From AC-32 sp963717475 (GTDB taxonomy: Bacteria; Actinomycetota; Thermoleophilia; Gaiellales; Gaiellaceae): a stretch of 64,000 nt of DNA. The notes beneath the pieces were generated by a model. It did no database searches. It was not told the DNA's origin and saw nothing but the letters and a program-made list of their open reading frames with translations. This document shows, piece by piece, positions 16,312-25,610 of the stretch. The translations under genes were made by a program, and so were the position numbers. The stretch's first letter is position 1, and each line of letters starts with the position of its first letter. Where the stretch lies: contig OY970337.1 in NCBI GenBank assembly GCA_963717475.1, positions 186,001 to 250,000 on the forward strand. The letters run 5' to 3'.

Positions 16312-19300
16312 ATGAGGGCAAGGCTGCGTGGGACGAGACGGCGCGTCTACGTGTTTTTGGGCGTGCTCGCGCTCGCGGGACTGATCGAGGCAGGGGTCGT
16401 ACTCGCGGGGGTGGGGACCCAAAGAGCCTCGACCACATCCCGGGCTCACACGCCCGCCACGGCCGCTCTGCCGGCCTCGTCCAGTCACGCCGCGACGGCG
16501 TCCTCGACGCTTTCGGCGTCCTCGAGTCACGTGACCGTCGGCCACTCGGTCAAGAACGACACCTCGCGGCCGCTGCGCTCCATCCGTCCCATCCCGATCC
16601 GGCCCACTCCGGACCACGAGGCGAACCCCAACCCGCAGGTCCCGATCAAAGGCATGGCGCGCCCCGAGGCCGCCCGGCAGACGAGGCACTTCCCCAACGC
16701 GATGCCCGGCACCGGCCTCAACTTCGACGGCATCCCCTTCCCCGGAGTCGCGTGCAACTGCGCCCCGCCCGACACCAACGGCGAGGTCGGCGCCACTCAG
16801 TACGTCCAGATCGTCAACGAGGGCGTACCAGGTCTTCAACAAGACCACCGGAGCTTCGGTCCTCGGCCCGGTCTCGATCACGACGATCTGGTCCGGCTTC
16901 GGCGGCGTCTGCCAGCTGAACGGCGACGGCGACCCGGTCGTCGCTCTACGACCAGCTCGCCAACCGCTGGGTCGTCAGCCAGTTCGCCGGCGCGGGCACG
17001 CCGACCGACGAGTGCGTCGCGGTCTCGACCACGAGCGACGCGACCGGCACGTACAACCGCTACGACTTCCACCTCGGCACGAACTTCTTCGACTACCCGC
17101 AGCTCTCGGTCTGGCCGGACGCCTACTACATGAGCCGATGAACGTGTTCAACTCGAGCGGCACCGCCTATCTCGGGCCCGCAGCCCTTCGCGCTTCGACC
17201 GCTCGGCGATGCTGGCCGGCGACAGCCGCGACATTCGTGACGACAGGCCTGCTGTCCTCGAGCATCGGCTTGCGATCCTGCCGGCCGACCTCGACGGCTC
17301 GATCCTGCCGCCGGCCGGGTGCGCCGAATCCGTGGCTCGCCGCCGGCAACGCGGCGAACGTGGCCGCTCTATCGCTTCCACGTCGACTTCGCGACGCCCG
17401 CGAACTCGACCTTCACGCTGGCCGCCACGCATGTCCGCCGGCAGCCTTCACCGCGCTCTGCACGCGGACACGCGCACTGCGTCCCGCAGCCGGGCTCGGC
17501 CGACGGCCTCGACGGCATCGCGCGATCGGCGCATGTTCCGGCTCGCCTACCGCCGGTTCGGCGACGGGCACGAAGGCGCTGGTCGGCAACGAGACCGTCT
17601 GCCTCCGGCGGCGTCGCCGGCATCCGCTGGTTCGAGATCAACAACGCTGACCGCCGGGCACGCCGACGTTCGTCCAGCAGAGCACCTACCAGCCCGACAC
17701 GACCTGGCGCTGGATGGGCAGCGCGGCGATGGACCAGGCCGGCAACCTGGCCCTCGGCTTCAGCGCCTCGAGCGCGGCGATCGAGCCCGGCGATCCGTTA
17801 TGCCGGACGGCTCGCGGGCGACCCGGTCAACACGCTGGCCCAGGGTGAGGCCACCCTCTTCGCCGGCGCCGGCAGCCAGACCGGCACCTGCAACCGCTGG
17901 GGCGACTACAGCGACATGACCATCGACCCGGTGGACGACTGCACCTTCTGGTACACGAACGAGTACTACTCGACGACCAGCGCGTTCAACTGGCGCACGC
18001 GCATCGGCAACTTCGCCTTCACGCAGTGCACCGGCGGCCCGCCGCCGCCACCTCCGCCGCCACCTCCGCCGCCACCGCCGCCCCCGGCCCACTACACGAT
18101 CACGACTCAGACCGGCGTGTCGATCACGCCGGGCACCACCGACACCGGCAACCACTGCGACGACTGCGTGACGAATATCGCGCTGCCGTTCACGGTCTAC
18201 GTCTACGGCCACCCCTTCACCGCGGCCAACGTCGACTCGAACGGGACGCTGCAGTTCACGACCGCCGGCTCGACCTTCACCAACACCTGCCTGCCCGACG
18301 CGACCAAGGGGATCGCGTTCATGCCGTACTGGGACGACCTCTACACGGTCAACTCGGGCTTCGGGATCTTCACGACGACCACCGGGACCGCGCCCAACCG
18401 CCACTTCTTCATCGAGTGGCGCGACCAGTACTTCCCGGGCTCCGGGACGGCCAACTTCGAGGTCGAGTTCAACGAGGCCGACCAGGTGATCAACGCCATC
18501 TACGGCCAGGTCGACAACGGCGGGGCCAGCTCGACCGAAGGCGTCCAGAGCGTCCCCGACTCGTCGATCTTCGACCAGTTCGGCTGCAACGGCGCCGGTG
18601 GGACGCTCTCGAACGGCCTGCAGGTGACCTACACGCCTGGCGGTGGACCACCCCCGCCGCCACCGCCGCCACCGCCGCCACCGCCGCCTCCGCCGCCTCC
18701 GCCACCTCCGCCACCGCCACCGCCACCGCCACCGCCTCCGCCGCCGCCGCCTCCGCCTAGCGGCGACTACGGGATCGCGGCCGGCACCGGCTCGATCGTC
18801 CCCGGGACGACCCTCGCCGCGGGCTCGAACTGCGACGACTGCACCGTCTCGATCGCTTCGCCGTTCCCGATCAACCTCTTCGGGACGAACTACTCGTCCT
18901 TCAACGCGAGCTCGAACGGCAACCTGCAGTTCACGACCAACAACACGACCTTCACCAACGCCTGCATGCCGGCCTCCGCGATGGGCGTGATGGTCGCGCC
19001 GTTGTGGGACGACCTGATCGCAACCGCAGCGGGCAATGGCATCTACACGGCGACCACCGGCAGCGCGCCGAACCGGATCTTCTACGTCGAGTACCGCACG
19101 GCGTTCTTCACCGGCGGCGGGGCGGCCAACTTCGAGGTCGCCTTCCACGAGAACAGTCAGCAGGTCTCGTTCCTCTACGGGACGCTGGCCAACGACTCGA
19201 CATCCGCCACCATCGGCGTCCAGGGCGGCGGCACGGGCCCGCGCCGCGAGTTCTCGTGCAACACGAGCGGCAACGCGCCGAGCGGCCGTGAGGTCGACTA

Positions 19301-22300
19301 CAACCCGACCACCGACTACGCGAACAACGTCATGCGCGCGCAGTCGCTGATCCCGGGCACGACGGACATCGGGCTCCACGCGGATGACGGCGTGGTTGCG
19401 ATCTCACTGCCGTTCGCGATGAGCGTCTACGGCACGTCGTATTCGAACGTCAACGTCAGCTCGAACGGCAACCTGCAGTTCGACTCCACGAGCTCGAGCT
19501 TCTCGAACACCGCCTTGCCGGCGTCAGGCTTCGGCCGCACTCTCTTCCCGTTCTGGGACGACCAGTACACGGTCGACACCGCGAACGGCCAGGGCGTCTT
19601 CACCGCCGTCACGGGAACGGCCCCGAACCGTCAGTTCGTGATCGAGTTCCGCACGCAGTTCTGCTGCACGGGCGGTCCTCCGATCAACGACTACGAGGTC
19701 GTCCTCAACGAGACGAGCAACGAGATCGACTACATCTACGGAGCTCTGGGGAGCGACGCCGGCGCGACCGTCGGCGTCCAGTCCACCGGTACCGGGCCGG
19801 CGGAGCAGTTCTCGTTCAACACGACCGGAACGACTCCGACCGGGACCGAGATCCAGTACTTGCCCGTCGGCGCGCCGCCACCGCCACCGCCTCCGCCGCC
19901 GCCGCCACCACCTCCGCCGCCGCCACCACCACCACCACCTCCGCCGCCGCCACCACCTCCGGACGTCCTCTACGACCAGTACGACAACCAGGCGAACTTC
20001 GACGTCACCTCGCAGGACTTCGAGACGTCACTCGACGGGTTCGACAGCTACACGGCGGACGACTTCAGCGTCCCCGGCAGCGCGAACTGGAGCATCAACC
20101 AGGTCGACGTCGACGGCGAATACGGCAACGGGCCGGGGCCGGCAGCGAGCTTCCACGTCCACTTCTACGTGGACAACGGCGGTCTGCCGGGCTCGCTCGT
20201 GGCGGATCGGCTCGGGCAGTCGTACACCGGCGCGAACGGCGACGCGGTGATCACGATCTCACCCGCCGTCGACCTGACCCCCGGCCACTACTGGATGTCG
20301 GTCCAGGCGCGAATGGACTTCACGCCCAACGGCCAGTGGTTCTGGCAGAACCGCACCGTCCAGGCCGGCTCGCCGGCTGCCTGGCAGAACCCCGGCGGCG
20401 GCTTCGGCGTCGGCTGTACGACCTGGGGCGTCAAGACGACGTGCCTCACCGGTCAGGTCGGGCCTGACCAGGTCTTCCGCATCCACGGAACGAGCACCCC
20501 GACGACGTGCGTCGAGGGCCTCACGACGTGGAACACCGTCGCGAACTACCCGGGCGGGGCGGTCGAATCGCCGGCCGTGGGTGCCAGCAGCACGTACCTC
20601 TACTCGGGGACGGGCTTCGTGGGCGGCGCCGCCAGCAACGGGTTCTACCGTTACGACCCGTCGGCCAACGGCTGGACGACCCTCGCCAGCGCACCGACTC
20701 CGGTGTACGCCACCAAGGGCGTCTACGCGCCGAACGTGAACAAGTTCTTCATCTTCGGCGGGTACGACGGGACCGTCCGGAACACGACCCAGATCTACGA
20801 CGTCGCCAGCAACACGTGGTCGACCGGCGCTCCGTTGCCGAGCGGCCGCTACTTCCCGGGCGTCGTCTACGACTCCGGCACGGGCAAGATCTACGTGCTC
20901 GGCGGGTTCGACCCGAGCTTCCTCGAGGCGAACCAGACCTGGGAGTACGACCCGGTCACGAACACGTGGAACACGAGCCGCGCGAACATCCCGATCGGGA
21001 TGGGCGGGGCCGGGGCGACCGATACCGGCGGCTTCATCTACATGATGGGCAACTGGAACGGCGCGACCGGCAGCATGAACAACTACCGCTATGACGTCGC
21101 TGCCAACACGTGGACGACGCGCGCGAGCATCCCGCAGAACGTCTACGACCCGGCTGCGGCCACCCTGGCCATCAACGGTCGGATCTTCCTTGCGGGCGGC
21201 GGCAACCCGTCGATCCCGTACGGGTTCGCCGGCAAGCCGGGCACGCTGCCTGGGATGCCGGGGCCGCACGCCTCCTACACGACGACGATGGTCTACGACC
21301 CGGCCGCCGACGCCTGGACTGCCGGACCGAACCTGAACGTCGCGCACTCGTTCACCGCGGCCGGCGTCGTGGGCAACCACATGGTGGTCGTCGGCGGCTT
21401 CAACGGCACGGTGGACACCGACACGGTCGAGATGGCAGACGGCTGCTCCGTCGGGCCGCCTCCGCCTCCTCCGCCGCCACCTCCGCCTCCGCCTCCGCCA
21501 CCACCTCCACCACCTCCACCACCGCCTCCGCCACCGCCGCCGCCACCGCCACCGCCACCACCACCTCCGCCACCCGGCTGGCAGGTCGTGGCGCCGATGC
21601 CGCTCGACACGTACGGCGCGGCGACGGCTTCCGACGGGACGTACAGCTACGTCTTCGGCGGCTACTCGTTCAGCGCCGGCGTCACGGTGCCGAACGCCTA
21701 CCGGTACGACCCGGGTACGAACACCTGGACGACACTCGCTCCGATGCCGAGCGCCGAGGGGATGGCCTCGGCGGTCTGTGATCCGTTCACCGGGAAGATC
21801 TACGTGTTCGGTGGGACGCAAGCCGAGACCGGCGTCGTCACCAACATCACGCAGGTCTACGACATCGGTACGAACACCTGGTCGTCAGGGCCGAACTTGC
21901 CCGACCTGCGCGCGTTCATGGCCTCCGGCTACGACGTCGACTCCGGGCTGATCTACCTCGCCGGCGGCTACAGCACCGGCAACATCAGCCCGGCCTACGA
22001 CACGACGTGGGCATTCGATCCGGACACCAACACGTTCACGACGTTGGCGCCGATGCCGCACGCACTGGGCGGCGCCGGCTACGGGATCCTCGACGACCAC
22101 TTCTACGTCGCGGGCGGACGTGACGCCAACAACGCGATCCTGGACACGCTCTACGACTACAGCATCGCCACCAACACGTGGTCGACCCGCGCAAGCATGC
22201 CGAGCCCCGACAACGTGCCCGGTAGCGGTGCCAATAGCACAGGGCTGTACGTCTTCGGCGGCGGGAACCCGTTCTCGCCGGACTGGGCGCTGGGCAGGGC

Positions 22301-23014
22301 GGCGAGCCTGCTCACGCCTGACACGACGAGCACGACGATGCGGTACGACCCGTCCTCGAACTCCTGGACGACGCTGACGAACCTGAACATGCAGCGCTCG
22401 TTCGTCGAGGGCACGTCGATCGCCGGTCTGCTCTTCGCAGCGGGCGGCTACAACGGCTCGTCTACCACCACGCAGACGGAGACCCTGGACACCGGCGCAC
22501 CTCCGCCGCCACCACCTCCGCCTCCGCCTCCGCCACCACCGCCGCCTCCGCCGCCACCTCCGCCACCGCCACCACCGCCTCCACCGCCGCCTCCACCACC
22601 ACCTCCGCCGCCTCCGCCGCCACCTCCACCTCCACCTCCGCCACCACCCCCTCCGCCGCCTCCTCCGCCTCCCCACCTCCGCCTCCTCCACCTCCTCCAC
22701 CTCCGCCTCCTCCACCGCCGCCTCCACCACCACCGCCTCCGCCACCGCCGCCTCCGCCACCGCCGCCGCCACCGCCGCCGCCACCACCGCCTCCGTTCAG
22801 GCCGCCCTGCGTGGTGCCGAACGTGATCGGCAACACGTTGGGCAGGGCGAAGTCGAGGATCCGGCACAACCACTGCCGTGTCGGCCACGTCACGCGCAAG
22901 TTCTCGTCGCGCAGGCTGAAGAACCACGTGATCAGGCAGAGCCCGCGCGGCGGCCGCAGGCTGCCGAACGGCGCGCACGTGAACCTGGTCGTCGGCAAGG
23001 GGCCGAGGCACTAA
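16312..23014 (+). CDS. Giant secreted multi-domain protein, about 2,227 residues when frame breaks are corrected
   Basis: Order of modules: export signal; VGHSVKNDTSRPL motif; propeller-like head (to 18030); proline linker; NIDO-like domain (18086-18650); linker; two NIDO-like domains back to back (18763-19869); linker; DVLYDQYD sandwich (19963-20500); Kelch unit 1 (20503-21457); linker; Kelch unit 2 (21574-22490); terminal stalk (22498-22795); PASTA domain CVVPNVIGN with two cysteines. The head is frame-scrambled by about 20 extra bases between 16825 and 17788 (for example GGCgTACCAG, GTCGTCgCTC, CACGAaGGCG), and one base is missing in the stalk near 22670. With these corrected, the length is 2,228 codons including the stop, in frame. 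Either local consensus error or a decaying gene. Confidence 0.75.
22498..22795 (+). repeat. Longest poly-proline minisatellite, about 99 codons, with a one-base deletion
   Basis: CCN tract of the giant protein. Near 22670, cctccccacctcc reads as cct ccg cca cct if one g is restored, which reconnects the stalk with the PASTA module. As written, the frame turns into His/Leu/Arg codons after this point. Confidence 0.85.
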
Positions 23015-23028
23015 CTCGAGAGACCAGC

Positions 23029-23080
23029 CTCCCCCGGTTGGACGAGCCGCTTCGGCGGCCCGGCCGCCGGGGGAGTTCTT
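23029..23080 (+). terminator. Intrinsic terminator after the giant gene
   Basis: CTCCCCCGG (23029-23037) pairs with CCGGGGGAG (23067-23075), enclosing an inner GCCGC-TTCG-GCGGC hairpin; followed by ttcttt. Confidence 0.75.
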
Positions 23081-23108
23081 TGCCGGAGAGCGGTTGCATC
23101 GCAGCCCG

Positions 23109-23205
23109 TTGAAGCCGCCGGGGCGCTGTGCTATACGAGTGACATAAGCCGCAGCCGCGCGGGACGAGCCAGGTGTGCTCCGACGGCGGTTGCCCTAGGG
23201 GAGGG
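23109..23205 (+). promoter_or_regulatory. Promoter and RBS of the 23215 gene
   Basis: TTGAAG (23109-23114), 17 bp, TATACG (23132-23137), then GGGGAGGG at 23198-23205. The leader is about 70 bases, among the longest in the family. Confidence 0.65.
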
Positions 23206-23214
23206 AGCTCGTTG

Positions 23215-25419
23215 ATGAAGTCCATCGCTCGACGCCTCGGGCGGCGCGGAATCGCCGTCGCGGTGCTGCTGGCGCTCGCCGCCGCGACGACGGTCGTCGC
23301 AGCCCAGGCAAGAGAAGGCAGCAGCCGGTCGGCATCCGGGCCCAAGGGAGGCGTCGCCGCAAAAGCGCTCCCCAAGGTCGCCCCCAAGGTCTTCGCCGGT
23401 GACGTGCGCAATCTGCCGCAGGTCCCGTCGCAACCGATGCGCAAAGACCGCGAGACCGAGATTCCGCTGACCGTGCGTCAGCCGCCCGCGCACCCGAGCA
23501 CGCCTGCGCGGTCGATCTCGACCGGCACCATGCCCAGCCCGATCCAGAACTTCCCGGGAATGAAGAGGTCGGACTCGTGCGGCGCCGGCACGTGCGGCGC
23601 CGGCTCGCCGCCGGACACGAACGGCGACGTGGGCCCCGTCTACTACATCCAGTCGGTCAACTCGTCGTTCGGCATCTTCGACAAGACCACGGGCACGCGT
23701 GTCGCCGCGTTCACGGAGAACGCGCTCTGGGCCGGCACCGGAACCTTCTGCGACGGCCACGGCGGCGGGGACCCGGTCGTGATCCACGACCCGGCCGCGG
23801 ACCGCTGGATCCTGACCAACCTCGCCTACAGCGGGGGCGCGACAACGGGCCCGTTCGATCAGTGCATCGCCGTGTCGCAGACCAGCGACCCGGTCACGGG
23901 CGGGTGGTACCTGTACGACATCCGGATGGACCAGGGCGCGGTGCCCGTGAACACGCTCAACGACTATCCGAAGTTCGGCATCTGGACCGACTGCCTCTAC
24001 TTCGCCTTCAACGGCTTCCTGAACGGCGCCTCGTACAACGGCAGCGGTTTCGGCTCGCTGAGCAAGAGCGACATGTACGCGGGCCAGGCCGTGACCGGCG
24101 CCGTCGGCTTTCTCGCGGGCAGCGGCTCAGACGCGTTCACGATGATCCCGAGCAACCTCGAGGACACGAACGGCCTGCCGCCGAGCGGCCGGCCCGACTA
24201 CTTCGTCAGCGAGTCGCTCTCGGTCTTCGGGTACCGCGTCCGCGCCTTCACGGCCGGCGCGAACTGCGGAGCCGGCGGAACGCTCAGCGGGGCGACCACC
24301 GTCTCCCAGGCGACGTACACCAACCCGGCGAGCGTGCCCCAGCCGAACACGTCCACCCAGCTCGACTCTCTCGGCGACCGAATGATGCAGAAGGTGCAGT
24401 ACCGCAAGGTCGGTAGCGCCGAGTCGCTCTGGGTCGTGCACACCACGCGCTCGGGCTCGACAGACCGGCCGCAGTGGGGGCAGATCAACGTCAGCGGCGG
24501 GACGGTCTCGACGACGCCCGTCCAGGAGCAGATCTACTCGCCGGACACGACGCTGAACCGCTGGATGGGCAGCATCGCGGCCGACAAGGACGGCAATGTC
24601 GCGCTCGGCTACTCGACGTCGAACGGGACAGCTCCGAACTTCCCGAGCATCGCCTACGCCGGACGGCTGGCGAGCGACCCGCTGAACCAGCTGCCGCAGG
24701 GTGAGACGCAGCTGGTCGCCGGGGCCGGCTCGCAGACCGGCACGTGCGGCGGCGGCCCCTGCTCGCGGTGGGGCGACTACGCCTCGATGAGCGTCGACCC
24801 GAGCGACGGCTGCACGTTCTGGTTCACGACCGAGTACTACACCTCCCAGGCGGACGGAAGCACCAGCCCGCCGGTCTGGAGCACGCGGATCGGGTCGTTC
24901 AAGTTCCCGACCTGCACGGGCGGCCCGCCGCCTCCGCCACCGCCACCTCCGCCTCCGCCGCCGCCGCCTCCGCCACCGCCACCTCCGCCTCCACCGCCGC
25001 CACCTCCGCCTCCACCGCCACCTCCGCCTCCACCTCCACCGCCACCGCCACCTCCGCCTCCGCCTCCGCCACCTCCGCCACCTCCGCCTCCGCCACCTCC
25101 ACCTCCACCTCCACCGCCTCCGCCACCACCGCCACCGCCTCCACCACCGCCGCCACCACCACCACCACCGCCGCCGCCACCACCGCCGCCTCCACCGTTC
25201 AGGCCGCCCTGCGTGGTCCCGAACGTGGTCGGAGATCTCCTGGCCCAGGCGAGGGCGAAGATCCGGCAGCACCACTGCAGCGTCGGCACGATCACGCGCA
25301 AGTTCTCTTCGCGCCGGCTCAGGAACCACGTGCTCTCGCAGAGCCCGAAGCCCGGGCGCCGGCTGGCCAACGGCCACCGCGTCAACCTGAGGGTCGGCAA
25401 GGGCCCGCACCACCACTAG
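23215..25419 (+). CDS. Secreted divergent propeller-like head with about 90-proline stalk and PASTA tail
   Basis: 734 residues from ATG 23215 (TTG 23212 is also possible). Signal peptide MKSIARRLGRRG with a hydrophobic core to about residue 28. The head (about 90-570) is a divergent relative of the other propeller-like heads: GSPPDTNGDVGPVYYIQSVN, GDPVVIHDPAADRW, TTLNRWMGSIAADKDG, RWGDYASMSVDPSD, and a second CGAG pair near its start. Then a proline stalk (24928-25197) and a PASTA domain CVVPNVVGD with HCSVG, ending GKGPHHH. It lacks the VxHSxKNDTS motif of its relatives. Confidence 0.85.
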   Translation: MKSIARRLGRRGIAVAVLLALAAATTVVAAQAREGSSRSASGPKGGVAAKALPKVAPKVFAGDVRNLPQVPSQPMRKDRETEIPLTVRQPPAHPSTPARSISTGTMPSPIQNFPGMKRSDSCGAGTCGAGSPPDTNGDVGPVYYIQSVNSSFGIFDKTTGTRVAAFTENALWAGTGTFCDGHGGGDPVVIHDPAADRWILTNLAYSGGATTGPFDQCIAVSQTSDPVTGGWYLYDIRMDQGAVPVNTLNDYPKFGIWTDCLYFAFNGFLNGASYNGSGFGSLSKSDMYAGQAVTGAVGFLAGSGSDAFTMIPSNLEDTNGLPPSGRPDYFVSESLSVFGYRVRAFTAGANCGAGGTLSGATTVSQATYTNPASVPQPNTSTQLDSLGDRMMQKVQYRKVGSAESLWVVHTTRSGSTDRPQWGQINVSGGTVSTTPVQEQIYSPDTTLNRWMGSIAADKDGNVALGYSTSNGTAPNFPSIAYAGRLASDPLNQLPQGETQLVAGAGSQTGTCGGGPCSRWGDYASMSVDPSDGCTFWFTTEYYTSQADGSTSPPVWSTRIGSFKFPTCTGGPPPPPPPPPPPPPPPPPPPPPPPPPPPPPPPPPPPPPPPPPPPPPPPPPPPPPPPPPPPPPPPPPPPPPPPPPPPPPPPPPPPPPPPPPPPFRPPCVVPNVVGDLLAQARAKIRQHHCSVGTITRKFSSRRLRNHVLSQSPKPGRRLANGHRVNLRVGKGPHHH
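24928..25197 (+). repeat. Poly-proline minisatellite, about 90 codons, frame intact
   Basis: Uninterrupted CCG/CCT/CCA codons with local sub-repeats (ccgcctccaccgccacct). At the 0.31 nm rise per residue of a polyproline-II helix it would be about 28 nm long if fully extended. Confidence 0.95.
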
Positions 25420-25430
25420 ACGAAACGAGC

Positions 25431-25475
25431 TTCCCCGGCGGGGCGGGCCCTCACAGGGCTCGCCTCCCGGGGGAG
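25431..25475 (+). terminator. Imperfect terminator hairpin after the 23215 gene
   Basis: TCCCCGG...GGGCCC and GGGCTCGCCTCCCGGGGGA pair imperfectly around the loop TCACA (25451-25455). Confidence 0.6.
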
Positions 25476-25503
25476 TGACTCTGCGGCGAGAAAGGCCGCC
25501 CCA

Positions 25504-25605
25504 TTGAGGTCGAAACCCGACTGTGTTTAGATCTGCGGCACAAACGCAGTCTGTCGGCCGAGGCGTGGGTCTCTCGTGCGGCTGACTGCTCCGTAAGGGG
25601 AGGGA
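25504..25605 (+). promoter_or_regulatory. Promoter and RBS of the 25611 gene
   Basis: TTGAGG (25504-25509), 18 bp, TAGATC (25528-25533), a leader of about 70 bases, then AAGGGGAGGGA before ATG 25611. Confidence 0.6.
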
Positions 25606-25610
25606 GCAGT

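Noticed and set aside
16825..17788. Programmed ribosomal frameshifting in the giant gene
   Set aside because: About twenty separate shifts with no slippery sequence or common stimulator cannot be programmed; error or decay is simpler.
23138..23197. Riboswitch in the leaders of the array genes (cyclic di-GMP or cyclic di-AMP type)
   Set aside because: Leaders are about 10-70 bases and lack the conserved core sequences; only the ribosome site is shared.
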